A DNA stretch of 36,202 nt from Sphingobacteriales bacterium TSM_CSM (lineage in GTDB: Bacteria > Bacteroidota > Bacteroidia > Chitinophagales > UBA2359), in the NCBI GenBank assembly GCA_002212725.1, contig MTCR01000150.1, forward strand, positions 1-36,202, given 5' to 3'. Under the pieces are notes generated by a model. That model was not told where the DNA came from, did no database searches, and worked only from the letters and a program-made list of their open reading frames with translations. The translations under genes were made by a program, and so were the position numbers. Below are positions 16,173 to 26,032 of the stretch, piece after piece. The stretch's first letter is position 1. Each line of letters opens with the position of its first letter.

Positions 16173-16224
16173 GGCGGTGCAGGTTTTATAAAAATGGTAA
16201 CAATTTTGTAAAACCTGTACCGCC
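16173..16224. repeat. 21-bp inverted repeat between rnr and hemL
   Basis: Arms 16173-16193 and 16204-16224 pair over 21 positions around a 10-base loop. The two non-Watson-Crick positions are G-U wobbles if read as plus-strand RNA but A-C mismatches if read as minus-strand RNA. It lies about 30 bases past the rnr stop. There is no U-run on either side, so an intrinsic terminator is not clear. Confidence 0.7.
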
Positions 16225-16254
16225 TGCTTATAACAGGGTAAATGTTGCAATGGG

Positions 16255-18435
16255 TTACACCACGTCAAAATCAATGGTTCGGGCATGTAAATCTGTGCTT
16301 ACTATGCGCACGCGCACTTTTGCGCCTAATTGGTAGCGTTTGCCCTTGTTGTAGCCTACAAAGGCATGTTGTTTTTCATCAAAAAAGTACGTATCGTCAA
16401 TAACAGAGCTGATGCGCACCAGTCCTTCGCATTTATTGTCAGACAGTTCTACCCAAAACCCGAAATTTGCCACACCCGAAATTACCCCTTCAAACTCTTG
16501 CCCCAGCCGTTCCGACAGGTATTCAACCTGTTTGTACTTTACCGATTCGCGCTCGGCTTCCATAGCTTTTCGCTCCATTATGGAGGTATGTTCGCATTTT
16601 TTTTCCAGGTCTTCAATATTGCGGTTAACAATATTTTTATCGGTAAGGTATTGGTGTAAAATGCGATGCACCATTACATCGGGGTAGCGCCTTATGGGCG
16701 AGGTAAAGTGCGTGTAATGGGGAAATGCCAGTCCGTAATGCCCTATGTTGTGGGTAGAGTAAGCCGCTTTTGCCATAGAGCGAATAGCTAAAGTTTCCAG
16801 CAGGTGCTGTTCGGGCTTACCTTGTACCTGTTGCAGCAGTTGGTTGAGCGATTGCGATATTTGTTCGGGCGTGTCAATTTTCATTTCGTAGCCAAAATCG
16901 GCGGCCAGGCGTTTAAATTCTACCAGTTTTTCTACATCGGGCAGGTTGTGGGTGCGGTTTACAAACGGCACTTTTTCGGGACGTGTGTTCATAAAAGCAG
17001 CCACCGAGCGGTTGGCCAGCAGCATAAAATCTTCAATAAGGCGGTTGCTGTCGTGCATAACCTTTACCTTTACCTCTATGGGTTTGCCGGTTTCATCGAG
17101 CACAAATTTTACTTCATCGCTGCCAAAGTCAATAGAGCCGGCTTCCATGCGTTTGGCGCGCAGTTTTTTGGCCAGGTTGTTAAGGGTTTGCAGTTCGGCG
17201 GCATAATCGCCTTTGCCGGTGTCTAAAATTTCCTGTGCCTCGGCGTAGTGAAAGCGGCGGATAGAGTGAATAAGGGTTTTGCCAAACCATTGTTTTACCA
17301 CCTCAGCCTCGTTGGTTATTTCAAAAACGGCCGAAAAACAAAGTTTGTCTTCGTTGGGGCGCAGGGAACAGACTAAGTTGGAGAGTTTTTCGGGAAACAT
17401 AGGAATTACGCGGTCAACCAAATAAACCGATGTTGCGCGTTTGTAGCCTTCTTTGTCAAGGGCCGAACCTTCGGTTACGTAGTGGGTAACATCGGCAATA
17501 TGCACGCCAATTTCCCAGTTGCCGTTGGGCAGTTGTTGTACGGAAAGGGCATCGTCAAAATCTTTGGCGTCTATGGGGTCAATGGTAAAGGTGGTTATGC
17601 CTTTAAAATTGCGGCGGCGGGCAATTTCTTCGGGGTCAATGGCATCGGGTATGTTTTCGGCCTGTGCCATCACCTCATCGGGAAATTGGAGCGGGAAGCC
17701 GCGGTTTGCCACAATAGACAGCATTTCGGCGTTGTTTTCGCCCGGCATACCTAATACTTCCACCACTTCGGCAATGGGTTTTTTACCATCTTCGCTCCAT
17801 TCGGCAATGCGTACCAGCACTTTATTGCCATCTTTTGCCCCGTTAATTTTAGACATGGGCAGGTAGAGGTTAAGCGGCAGGTTGGTATCGGGAATAAAAA
17901 GCGCAAATTTGGAAGCTATTTTAACTATGCCGGTAAAAACCGATTTGCTGCGTTCTACAATTTCTACTACTTCGCCCTCCGGGCGGCGGCCGCCACGGCG
18001 CATGCCGGCCCGTATTTTTACGCGGTCGCCGTCAAATGCGCCTTTTAATTTGCTGGCAGGCACGTAAATGTCGCGTTCAGCATGTTCCGACACAATGTAG
18101 GCGTTGCCGGTACTGGTCATATCAACGGTTCCCTCAATGAGTTTCCGGGAGGTATTACCCGATTTGGCGGCTTCTTTAGCGGCCGGCGCTTGTTCTTTGC
18201 CGGCGGTTAGCTGAAAACGGTTGCCTTTGTTTCGGGTTATATGGCCTTTTTGGCAAAGGTTGTTTACCGCTTCCACCACTTCTTCGGCATCGTAAGAGCG
18301 CCGTCCTGCCTTGCTGTGTATGGCTTTGTAGCCATAGGCATAGGTGGGGTTGTTGGTAAAAATATGTAAAATGCGTTGTTCTAAAGAATAGGGGCGTTTG
18401 TTGCCGCCGCTTTTTTTATTTCGTTTGTTTGTCAA
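16255..18435 (-). CDS. rnr: Ribonuclease R
   Basis: Processive 3'-to-5' exoribonuclease that degrades structured RNA, active in mRNA and rRNA quality control. The 726-residue protein has an N-terminal winged-helix-like segment (about 15-75), two cold-shock-like domains (about 100-230), the RNB catalytic domain with the acidic cluster DPIDAKDFDDAL (286-297), and a C-terminal S1 domain (about 640-720, FEGVISGVANFGFWVEL). Length and order are normal. Start at 18435 gives a Lys/Arg-rich N-terminus. A TAACTTTG element lies about 50 bases upstream. hemL follows on the same strand after the inverted repeat. Confidence 0.96.
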   Translation of the reverse strand: MTNKRNKKSGGNKRPYSLEQRILHIFTNNPTYAYGYKAIHSKAGRRSYDAEEVVEAVNNLCQKGHITRNKGNRFQLTAGKEQAPAAKEAAKSGNTSRKLIEGTVDMTSTGNAYIVSEHAERDIYVPASKLKGAFDGDRVKIRAGMRRGGRRPEGEVVEIVERSKSVFTGIVKIASKFALFIPDTNLPLNLYLPMSKINGAKDGNKVLVRIAEWSEDGKKPIAEVVEVLGMPGENNAEMLSIVANRGFPLQFPDEVMAQAENIPDAIDPEEIARRRNFKGITTFTIDPIDAKDFDDALSVQQLPNGNWEIGVHIADVTHYVTEGSALDKEGYKRATSVYLVDRVIPMFPEKLSNLVCSLRPNEDKLCFSAVFEITNEAEVVKQWFGKTLIHSIRRFHYAEAQEILDTGKGDYAAELQTLNNLAKKLRAKRMEAGSIDFGSDEVKFVLDETGKPIEVKVKVMHDSNRLIEDFMLLANRSVAAFMNTRPEKVPFVNRTHNLPDVEKLVEFKRLAADFGYEMKIDTPEQISQSLNQLLQQVQGKPEQHLLETLAIRSMAKAAYSTHNIGHYGLAFPHYTHFTSPIRRYPDVMVHRILHQYLTDKNIVNRNIEDLEKKCEHTSIMERKAMEAERESVKYKQVEYLSERLGQEFEGVISGVANFGFWVELSDNKCEGLVRISSVIDDTYFFDEKQHAFVGYNKGKRYQLGAKVRVRIVSTDLHARTIDFDVV

Positions 18436-18484
18436 GAGTCGGGTAATTTGGGTGAGTTGAACATGTTGCCTGCATTGGTTAAAG

Positions 18485-18519
18485 CAAAGTTACAAACTAT
18501 AACAGTTTATCTGCACAAA
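18485..18519 (-). promoter_or_regulatory. Candidate promoter of rnr
   Basis: On minus, TTTG (18519-18516), a 23-base spacer, then TAACTTTG (18492-18485), a full TAnnTTTG match with a slightly long spacer. The leader to the rnr start at 18435 is about 40 bases. Confidence 0.5.
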
Positions 18520-18788
18520 AGTAAGCAGATAAAACCGCAAAAAGTTCCGTTATGGCAGGTGGAAATTATGCTGTTGTAGCAGTAAATTGCTTTTTCTTGC
18601 CACATTTTGAGGAAAAAAGCATTTTTTTTCAAAAAAAAACTGTTTAAAAAATGCGTCTGATTTTTACCGGTTTTCTGTTTTAACCTGCTGAAAATCAAAT
18701 AGTTATATGCCATTTGCTTTTGTTTCAGGGTTAAGTAAAACTTGAAAAACGGCGTTTTTTTGGTTCGTTACAGGCCATTGTGGGGCTG

Positions 18789-18796
18789 TATCTTTG
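18789..18796 (+). promoter_or_regulatory. -7 element of the secreted-protein pair
   Basis: TATCTTTG, a full match to TAnnTTTG. A TTCG 21 bases upstream is a weak -33 candidate. Transcription would begin near 18803, after an in-frame ATG at 18794, so the real start must be the ATG at 18851, which leads directly into a signal peptide. Confidence 0.55.
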
Positions 18797-18850
18797 CATC
18801 ATCAAACAAACCAAAAAACATTTTCAAAACTTTCAAAAAAACATTGCACT

Positions 18851-19438
18851 ATGAAAACCCGTTTCTTTTCTTTAACAGCAGCAGTTGTAATTGTATTAGG
18901 TTCTTTAGTTTTTAACGCCAGCGTACAGGCACAAGATTATGATTGGTCGCAAACACCCGAAGCCCAACAAATGTACAACGACCTGATGAACAACGTAAAC
19001 CAAACTTACGAAAACACCTACAACCAAAGCATGCAAGATGCTCAGCAAATTATGGACCAGCAAAAAATTGATGAGCAACGTTACTACAACGAATTAATGG
19101 ACATGGTAAACCGTTCTTACGAAGAAACCTATGCCGAGTATATGCAGTTGTTTGAACAAATTATTGCCGATGCCAATGCCAACGCTAAAGTAATTGAAGC
19201 CCAGCTTATTGCACAAGGGCAGGCAGTGTACCAACAGGCACTGGCAAGCGGTTACAGTAACGCGGTAGCCCAACAAATGGCCGTTTCTACTGTAGGTAAT
19301 ATTGCCAGCACCAATGCCATTACCAACTCCTTTGGACACGACCTTACCATGAAAATTATGAACAACTGGCCCAACGGCAGCGGCGCGCTTTATAAATATG
19401 CCGATGGCAGCATAGGCAACTGGGCTACCAGATATTAA
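18851..19438 (+). CDS. Secreted helical protein with an internal duplication
   Basis: A 195-residue protein of unknown function. It begins with a clear signal peptide (about 1-27, cleavage after VQA). The mature part is rich in Gln, Asn, Tyr and Met and predicted helical. Two adjacent units of about 30 residues resemble each other: one opens MYNDLMNNVNQTYENTYNQS, the next YYNELMDMVNRSYEETYAEY. A downstream Ala/Gln-rich helix ends in a short Gly/Trp/Tyr segment. It is followed after 66 bases by another small secreted protein, probably in the same transcript ending at the 20101-20144 terminator. The start at 18851 is chosen from the promoter position and signal peptide. Confidence 0.75.
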   Translation: MKTRFFSLTAAVVIVLGSLVFNASVQAQDYDWSQTPEAQQMYNDLMNNVNQTYENTYNQSMQDAQQIMDQQKIDEQRYYNELMDMVNRSYEETYAEYMQLFEQIIADANANAKVIEAQLIAQGQAVYQQALASGYSNAVAQQMAVSTVGNIASTNAITNSFGHDLTMKIMNNWPNGSGALYKYADGSIGNWATRY

Positions 19439-19504
19439 TACTGCAACACAAAATTAACCAATTTGCTTAAAAACAATTCATTAACACAAAGTACAATAAA
19501 CACC

Positions 19505-20056
19505 ATGAAAACATACAGCATTCAAATTTTCTTGCTCTCTTTCTTTTTACTTGTTTCGCTTGGCATACAGGCACAACCTATGAGCATAAACGGCCGTACC
19601 GGCAACAACGGCAGTAATTCTGATGCCAAAATGCCCATGACCATAAACGGCCCCAAAAATAACGCACAACAGGCAGAAATGCCCATGAGCATTAACAGCC
19701 CAAAAGCAAGTGCCCTGCACGGTTTTTTTCAGGTGGGCGACAAAGCGGTTAAACTTAGCCTCCAAACAGGCAACAATACCCTGCAAATTCCGGGAGTACA
19801 GGCAAAATACAATGTAACCATTACCGAAGATTTTAATATACGGGATTTGATAGAACTGATGCGAAACACCCCAACACCCATTACCTTTACCCCAACCACA
19901 ACTCCCGAAAGCTATACCGACCCCGGCAGCGCCCACTTTTATGCGCTGTCTGTACCAACAGCCGACGGCACAGTGGTAAAAGGTATTCTGGCAATAGGAA
20001 TTGGCGAAACCAACCCGTTTGCTAAATTACCCGACCCATTGCCTTATTGGTGGTAA
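19505..20056 (+). CDS. Secreted protein with PMSIN repeats
   Basis: A 183-residue protein of unknown function with a signal peptide (about 1-22, ending IQAQ). Directly after it come three imperfect repeats: PMSINGRTGNN, MPMTINGPKNNAQQA and MPMSINSPKASA. The rest (about 70-183) looks like a compact beta-type domain, with a Pro/Thr-rich stretch (NTPTPITFTPTTTPESYTD) and a C-terminal GIGETNPFAKLPDPLPYWW. I do not recognise a family. The ATG at 19505 begins the signal peptide; the upstream frame to 19463 adds non-signal residues. Likely co-expressed with the preceding secreted protein. Confidence 0.75.
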   Translation: MKTYSIQIFLLSFFLLVSLGIQAQPMSINGRTGNNGSNSDAKMPMTINGPKNNAQQAEMPMSINSPKASALHGFFQVGDKAVKLSLQTGNNTLQIPGVQAKYNVTITEDFNIRDLIELMRNTPTPITFTPTTTPESYTDPGSAHFYALSVPTADGTVVKGILAIGIGETNPFAKLPDPLPYWW

Positions 20057-20100
20057 TGACGTGATGCGCAAAACAACGAAATTCCCGTTTTTTCATTAAT

Positions 20101-20144
20101 AACAACACCTCCGGATTAGCTATATCCGGGGGTGTTGTTGTTTT
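20101..20144 (+). terminator. Intrinsic terminator after the secreted-protein pair
   Basis: Arms 20101-20116 and 20124-20139 pair over 16 positions with one G-U wobble, around a 7-base loop, followed by GTTTT. It begins 45 bases after the stop at 20056, in the correct orientation for the plus-strand genes. Confidence 0.85.
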
Positions 20145-20834
20145 AATTGCCTGATTCCTGCTTATAACTCCTGAAACTACGCCGGTAAGTGCTGCTTTTC
20201 TCAAACGGCCGGACAGTTTTTGCTCTGCCCGAAACAAGGTTTAACCCTTTGCACAAAGTATCATGTAGCTGTACCGCAACACACTTTTGCCGGCTGCTTG
20301 TTACAGAGTGGCTGTGCCCTTAATTTGAAGACAGGCAGACTGAATTGCCTGTTTTTTGCCTGTTTGCGTACTTGCATAGCCCATGCCCGGGCAGCCCTTT
20401 ATTTGCAAGCAATTTGTGCAAAAAATGTGGATAAATAACAAACCACTGTGTGGATAACCTGTGGATAACGGGTTGGTAATCCGGTGCATGAAGGTATAAA
20501 CTAAAGTGGCTGTAAACCCGCTGTTTATAAGTTAAGTGTAAATGATGTTTATAAAGTGCTGATAATGAGCAAGTTACTATGTTAATAAATTGCTGTAAAC
20601 TTGCAAGATTTTATCCCCGAATTTACTAACAAAGGCGCCAAAATTATTAACAAGGTTATTAACAGGGCTATTGGAGAATTGTCATAAAGTGGAAAACCCT
20701 GTGGATAACTATTTTGTGCGGTGGAAAAAAAGCTCCGGCACACTTTGTTTTGCCTCAAACCCTTACTTGCTTTGGCTTTCACTTGTGGATATTTATAGTT
20801 AGCCGAAAATAGGGGTTTTTGCCATTTTTACCGG
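20145..20834. other. DnaA-box cluster, candidate replication origin
   Basis: Gene-free, largely A+T-rich. It carries four perfect DnaA boxes in the same orientation (TGTGGATAA, complement of TTATCCACA) at 20426-20434, 20449-20457, 20460-20468 and 20700-20708, plus TGTGGATAT at 20784-20792. The second and third start 11 bases apart, one helical turn; the first and second 23 apart, about two turns. Between the third and fourth lies an A+T-rich segment (about 20500-20660) that could serve as an unwinding element. dnaB begins about 280 bases further on. This may be oriC, or a DnaA-binding region controlling dnaB. Confidence 0.6.
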
Positions 20835-20842
20835 TATATTTG
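20835..20842 (+). promoter_or_regulatory. -7-like element upstream of dnaB
   Basis: TATATTTG, a full TAnnTTTG match, with TTTG at 20818-20821, a short 13-base spacer. It would leave a leader of about 270 bases before dnaB. It adjoins the DnaA-box cluster, so DnaA could affect dnaB transcription. Confidence 0.35.
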
Positions 20843-21116
20843 CCCTACCAAACCGATGTAACCGGGTTATATTTACAGCGCCAAACCGGTTTTGGCATTT
20901 ATGCCCCGGTTCTACAAAATTTCAGGGCAAGGCTGAGGCCAAAAACGCCTTTTTTACGTTTAATTACAATACAGGCAGTTGCAACTGCATCAGGTACCCT
21001 GTGTTTTTTGTTTATGTGCTATATGCAGCATAACGCCTTTACCTTTCTGCCTTTAAAGGCAATACAACGAACCCCGATTTTTTAACCCCGGCCCTGCTGC
21101 CCTAAAAAATATATTC

Positions 21117-22652
21117 ATGCCCGAACAAGATGAAAACCTCAAAACGCCGCGAAACAAAACCAATACCGGCCGAAACCAAACAGATTTGTCGAGTTTTGTA
21201 TTTGATAAAGTGCCGCCACAAGCGCTCGACCTGGAAGAAGTGGTGTTGGGCGGTATGATGCTTGACCGCGACGCCGTGGCCGAAATTATTGACATACTGA
21301 AACCCGATAGCTTTTACTTGGAAGCGCACCGCCATATTTATCAGGCTATATACGACCTTTTTGGCAAAGCTCAACCTATTGACATTATTACCGTTTGCGA
21401 GCAACTTCGCAAAAACGGCAAATTAGAAGCTGCCGGCGGCCCGTATTATGTTTCAAAACTCACCAACCGAGTGGCTACCGCTGCCAATATTGAACACCAT
21501 GCCCGTATTATTTCTGAAAAATTCATCCTGCGCGAACTCATCAAATCTTCTACACAGGTAGTGCAAAATGCCTATGAAGAAACAACCGATGTGTTTGACC
21601 TGCTCAACACTGCCGAACAATCTTTGTTTTCTATTACCGAGCAAAACCTGCGCCGGAGCTATGACAAAATGAACACCCTTATTGCGCAGGCTATTAAAAA
21701 CTTAGAGGCGTTAAAAGAACATAATACCGAAGGACTTACCGGTGTTCCTACGGGTTTTCCGGCATTAGACCGCCTTACATCGGGCTGGCAAAAATCCGAT
21801 TTAATTATTATTGCCGCCCGACCGGCAATGGGTAAAACGGCTTTTGTATTATCGGTGGCCCGAAATGCAGCAGTAGATTTTAAACGGCCGGTGGCTGTCT
21901 TTTCGCTCGAAATGTCGAAACTGCAATTGGTAAACAGGCTTATTTCGGCCGAAACCGGCCTGGCATCGGAAAAACTGCGCCGCGGCGATTTGCAACCCTA
22001 TGAATGGGTTCAACTTACCTCAAGGGTTGACCGGCTTTCGGAAGCGCCTATTATTATTGACGATACGCCGGCTATTAACCTCTTTGAACTTAGGGCAAAA
22101 TGCCGCCGCTTTAAAATGCAGCACGATATACAACTTATTATTATTGACTACCTGCAATTAATGAGCGGAACCAGCGCCGATAAAAAGAACTTTAACCGCG
22201 AGCAGGAAATAAGCAATATCTCGCGCACACTTAAAACCATTGCCAAGGAATTAGATGTGCCGGTTATTGCCCTCTCGCAACTAAGCCGGGCAGTAGAAAC
22301 CCGTGGCGGCGATAAACGCCCGCAACTGGCAGACCTGCGCGAATCGGGCGCTATTGAGCAAGATGCCGATTTGGTGCTTTTTCTGTACCGCCCCGAATAC
22401 TACGGGCTGGAATACGACGCCGACCAGCAGCCTACCCGCGGCATTGCAGAGGTAATTATTGCCAAACACCGGAACGGCCCGCTTGATACGGTAAAACTGA
22501 AGTTCATCGGGCAGCATGTGAAGTTCGAAAACTTAGACATTGACCCTGTTAAAGGCAACGAAGTAGAGCCTATTGGCGATATTATTATCAGAGGTTCCAG
22601 AACCGGCTACAACAGCAGTAGCAGTATAGATGACGAAGAGGTGCCGTTTTAA
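21117..22652 (+). CDS. dnaB: Replicative DNA helicase DnaB
   Basis: Hexameric 5'-to-3' helicase of the replication fork. The 511-residue protein has the N-terminal scaffold domain (PQALDLEEVVLGGMMLDRDAV, about 35-55), a linker, and the RecA-like C-terminal domain with Walker A ARPAMGKT (234-241), Walker B IIIIDYLQLM, the conserved ALSQLSRAVE, and AEVIIAKHRNGP near the end. The length is normal and there is no intein. The Ser-rich C-terminus (SSSSIDDEEVPF) with its acidic end is usual. It lies next to a cluster of DnaA boxes. The start at 21117 gives a short hydrophilic lead-in before the conserved domain. Confidence 0.97.
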   Translation: MPEQDENLKTPRNKTNTGRNQTDLSSFVFDKVPPQALDLEEVVLGGMMLDRDAVAEIIDILKPDSFYLEAHRHIYQAIYDLFGKAQPIDIITVCEQLRKNGKLEAAGGPYYVSKLTNRVATAANIEHHARIISEKFILRELIKSSTQVVQNAYEETTDVFDLLNTAEQSLFSITEQNLRRSYDKMNTLIAQAIKNLEALKEHNTEGLTGVPTGFPALDRLTSGWQKSDLIIIAARPAMGKTAFVLSVARNAAVDFKRPVAVFSLEMSKLQLVNRLISAETGLASEKLRRGDLQPYEWVQLTSRVDRLSEAPIIIDDTPAINLFELRAKCRRFKMQHDIQLIIIDYLQLMSGTSADKKNFNREQEISNISRTLKTIAKELDVPVIALSQLSRAVETRGGDKRPQLADLRESGAIEQDADLVLFLYRPEYYGLEYDADQQPTRGIAEVIIAKHRNGPLDTVKLKFIGQHVKFENLDIDPVKGNEVEPIGDIIIRGSRTGYNSSSSIDDEEVPF

Positions 22653-22799
22653 CCCCTCTGCACAACCCCGCGCTGCCCGATATACTACCACAAATCCCCC
22701 GACCACAGGCAGAGATGGTCAGTTATCTGGCACTTTATTTAGCTTGTACCTTTGTTGGTAATGTTCTTAACTGAATTCCTTTCATTTTAAAGCAAAGAA

Positions 22800-22860
22800 C
22801 GCAAAGTTCCGCAAGGTTTTTTTTGCTATTTGGTCAATGCTTCCAATGAGCAAGGAACAA
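22800..22860. repeat. Dispersed 61-63 base repeat, copy 2
   Basis: Reverse-complement relative of 2861-2923; shared blocks include CGCAAAGTTCCGCAAGGTT and TGGTCAATGCTTC. It lies in the roughly 400-base gap between the convergent dnaB and eno genes. No coding potential is evident. Confidence 0.7.
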
Positions 22861-22919
22861 GAGAAAAGTAAAACCGCAGATTTCTGCCTGTTGTGGGTAG
22901 CCTTGCTTCCGTGGTATTT

Positions 22920-22959
22920 CCCCCCTGTGCCCCTCGCAGGTGAAGGGGGCGCAGGGGGG
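22920..22959. repeat. G/C-rich imperfect inverted repeat
   Basis: CCCCCCTGTGCCCCT at 22920-22934 faces AGGGGGCGCAGGGGGG at 22944-22959. It is unusually G+C-rich for this genome and lies between the convergent dnaB and eno genes. It may act as a two-sided terminator or be a degenerate repeat; no U-run is present. Confidence 0.45.
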
Positions 22960-23054
22960 GCAGGTTGTTGGTGCAGGGTTGATGATACTATAATAGTTGA
23001 ATTGACCGTTGCTGCGCCAACAGGTTGTTTGCGGGGGGACATATAAATGCGGGT

Positions 23055-24344
<1,290 letters not shown>

Positions 24345-24387
24345 TTATTTTGGTAAATATTGTGTTTAAACAATGCGGTTAAAGTGG

Positions 24388-25140
24388 TTAAGTGGCCGGT
24401 GGCAGTGTTTTGGCGTAGTTTTTGAAAAAACTTTGCCATTTCATTTTCAGCACCCCCAAAGCTGCTTCTTTAAAAATGCCGGTACTCATTTTAGATACGC
24501 CATGTATGCGGTCGGTAAAAGCAATGGGAACTTCGGCAAGTTTAAAGCCCAGGCGCCAGGCGGCAAATTTCATTTCAATCTGAAACCCGTATCCTACCGA
24601 CCTTATTTTGTTGAGGTTGAGGGTTTCCAATACTTTTCGGGTGTAGCAAACAAAGCCGGCGGTGGTATCGTGTACGGGCATCCAGGTAACCATGCGCACA
24701 TAAACAGAGGCGCAGCGCGAAAGCAAAATACGGTCGAAGGGCCAGTTTACCACGCTGCCGCCTTTAACATAGCGCGACCCGATGGAAATATCGGCGCCGC
24801 CCGAAGCACAGGCATCGTACAGGCGGGGTAAATCATCGGGGTTATGCGAAAAATCGGCGTCCATTTCAAAAATATACTGGTAGCTTCGCTGCAATGCCCA
24901 TTTAAAACCGTGTATATAGGCAGTTCCAAGTCCCAGTTTACCTTGCCGTTCTTCAAGAAACAAACGCCCGGCGTATTTTTCAGACATAAGTTGCTTTACC
25001 ACAGCCGCCGTGCCGTCGGGTGAGTTATCGTCAATAATAAGCAGGTCAAAAGCGCGCGGCAGCGAAAAAACCTTTTCAACCATAGCGGCTATGTTTTCCC
25101 GTTCGTTATAGGTGGGTATTAGCACAATACTGTCAGACAA
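24388..25140 (-). CDS. DPM1-like polyprenyl-phosphate glycosyltransferase (GT2)
   Basis: A 250-residue GT-A glycosyltransferase of the dolichol-phosphate-mannose synthase type, which transfers a sugar from a nucleotide sugar to polyprenyl phosphate at the inner membrane. It has VLIPTYNERENI (6-17), DDNSPDG (37-43), the metal-binding D94-A-D96 within EMDADFSHNPDDLP, GSRYVKGG, and the amphipathic FQIEMKFAAWRLG. There are no C-terminal TM segments, as in the soluble DPM1 form. In Bacteroidota such enzymes often supply lipid-linked sugars for lipoprotein or protein glycosylation; which sugar is unknown. Situated 50 bases downstream of the exonuclease gene. Confidence 0.88.
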   Translation of the reverse strand: MSDSIVLIPTYNERENIAAMVEKVFSLPRAFDLLIIDDNSPDGTAAVVKQLMSEKYAGRLFLEERQGKLGLGTAYIHGFKWALQRSYQYIFEMDADFSHNPDDLPRLYDACASGGADISIGSRYVKGGSVVNWPFDRILLSRCASVYVRMVTWMPVHDTTAGFVCYTRKVLETLNLNKIRSVGYGFQIEMKFAAWRLGFKLAEVPIAFTDRIHGVSKMSTGIFKEAALGVLKMKWQSFFKNYAKTLPPAT

Positions 25141-25190
25141 AATAAAGAGAGTTGAAGCGTGTTTGAAAAAAGCGTTGTTAAGGTAAAACT

Positions 25191-25964
25191 CTACCGGCTT
25201 ATTTTAAATTTCATGCTCAGTTTAATTTCGGTAATTTTTTGCTTGGTATCCAGCATAAAGTCGCTTTTCATTATCCAGTCATAGTATTGGGGTTCATCTT
25301 TAAATACATCTTCTACCGGGCGGCCTTTGTGTTTGCCAAAATTAAACTTCACAATTCCGTCTTCGCGAATAAGCCTTCTGCCCGAGTCGACAAAAGTCTG
25401 GTCGGAGGAAAATTCGTGCAGGTAGTCCACATTGGGTGCCAGGGTCTCTTGGTACAGGTTTAGTTGTCCTATTAGAATTTCGTAGGTGGCCAGCACATCG
25501 GCTTCGGCACTGTGGGCGTTTTGCAGGTCTTTGTTGCAGTAAAATTTATAGGCGGCTGCCAGGTCGCGGCGTTCCATTTTCTGAAAAATTCTGAAAACGT
25601 CAATAAACCTTCGCTTATCGTTTCTGAAGTCAATATTTACGCGCAGAAATTCTTCGGTAAGTATGGGCACATCAAACTGGTTGGAGTTATAGCCGGCAAT
25701 ATCGCTGTCCTTTAAAAACTCATACAATTCGGGCGCTACCTGTTCAAAGGTGGGGGCATCTTTTACATCGTCGTCATAAATGCCATGTATTTGCGATGCT
25801 TGTAAGGGAATGGGTATGGTTGGGTTAAGGCGCAGGGTTTTAAGTTTTTTGTCGCCGTTGGGCATCAGTTTTAAGATGCTGATTTCTACAATTCGGTCGG
25901 AGGCCAAGTTTACCCCGGTAGTTTCTATGTCAAAAAAAGCTAAAGGTTTGTGTAAATTGAGCAT
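25191..25964 (-). CDS. DEDDh 3'-5' exonuclease (DnaQ/ExoX-like)
   Basis: A 257-residue exonuclease of the DnaQ superfamily. The ExoI motif is FFDIETTGVNL with D12 and E14, ExoII is GYNSNQFDVPIL with D98, and ExoIII is HSAEADVLATYE with H151 and D156. The C-terminal part (about 205-250, VKFNFGKHKGRPVEDVF and YYDWIMKSDF) resembles the small domain found at the end of ExoX-like proteins. It could act in DNA repair or as a proofreading-like subunit; I see no polymerase domain. Start at 25964 is directly before the catalytic fold. It lies between mpl and the glycosyltransferase gene on the same strand. Confidence 0.9.
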   Translation of the reverse strand: MLNLHKPLAFFDIETTGVNLASDRIVEISILKLMPNGDKKLKTLRLNPTIPIPLQASQIHGIYDDDVKDAPTFEQVAPELYEFLKDSDIAGYNSNQFDVPILTEEFLRVNIDFRNDKRRFIDVFRIFQKMERRDLAAAYKFYCNKDLQNAHSAEADVLATYEILIGQLNLYQETLAPNVDYLHEFSSDQTFVDSGRRLIREDGIVKFNFGKHKGRPVEDVFKDEPQYYDWIMKSDFMLDTKQKITEIKLSMKFKISR

Positions 25965-26032
25965 AACATGCGTTGTTGAGGTGGTTATGAAACCGGGTAA
26001 TAAACCGGATAAAATCGGGAAATGGTACTTTA

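Noticed and set aside
21117..22652. Intein in dnaB
   Set aside because: The protein has ordinary length and continuous conserved motifs, so no insertion is present.
22920..22959. Treating the G/C-rich inverted repeat as a confident terminator
   Set aside because: It lacks a U-run on either strand and pairing is imperfect, so it is listed only as a repeat.
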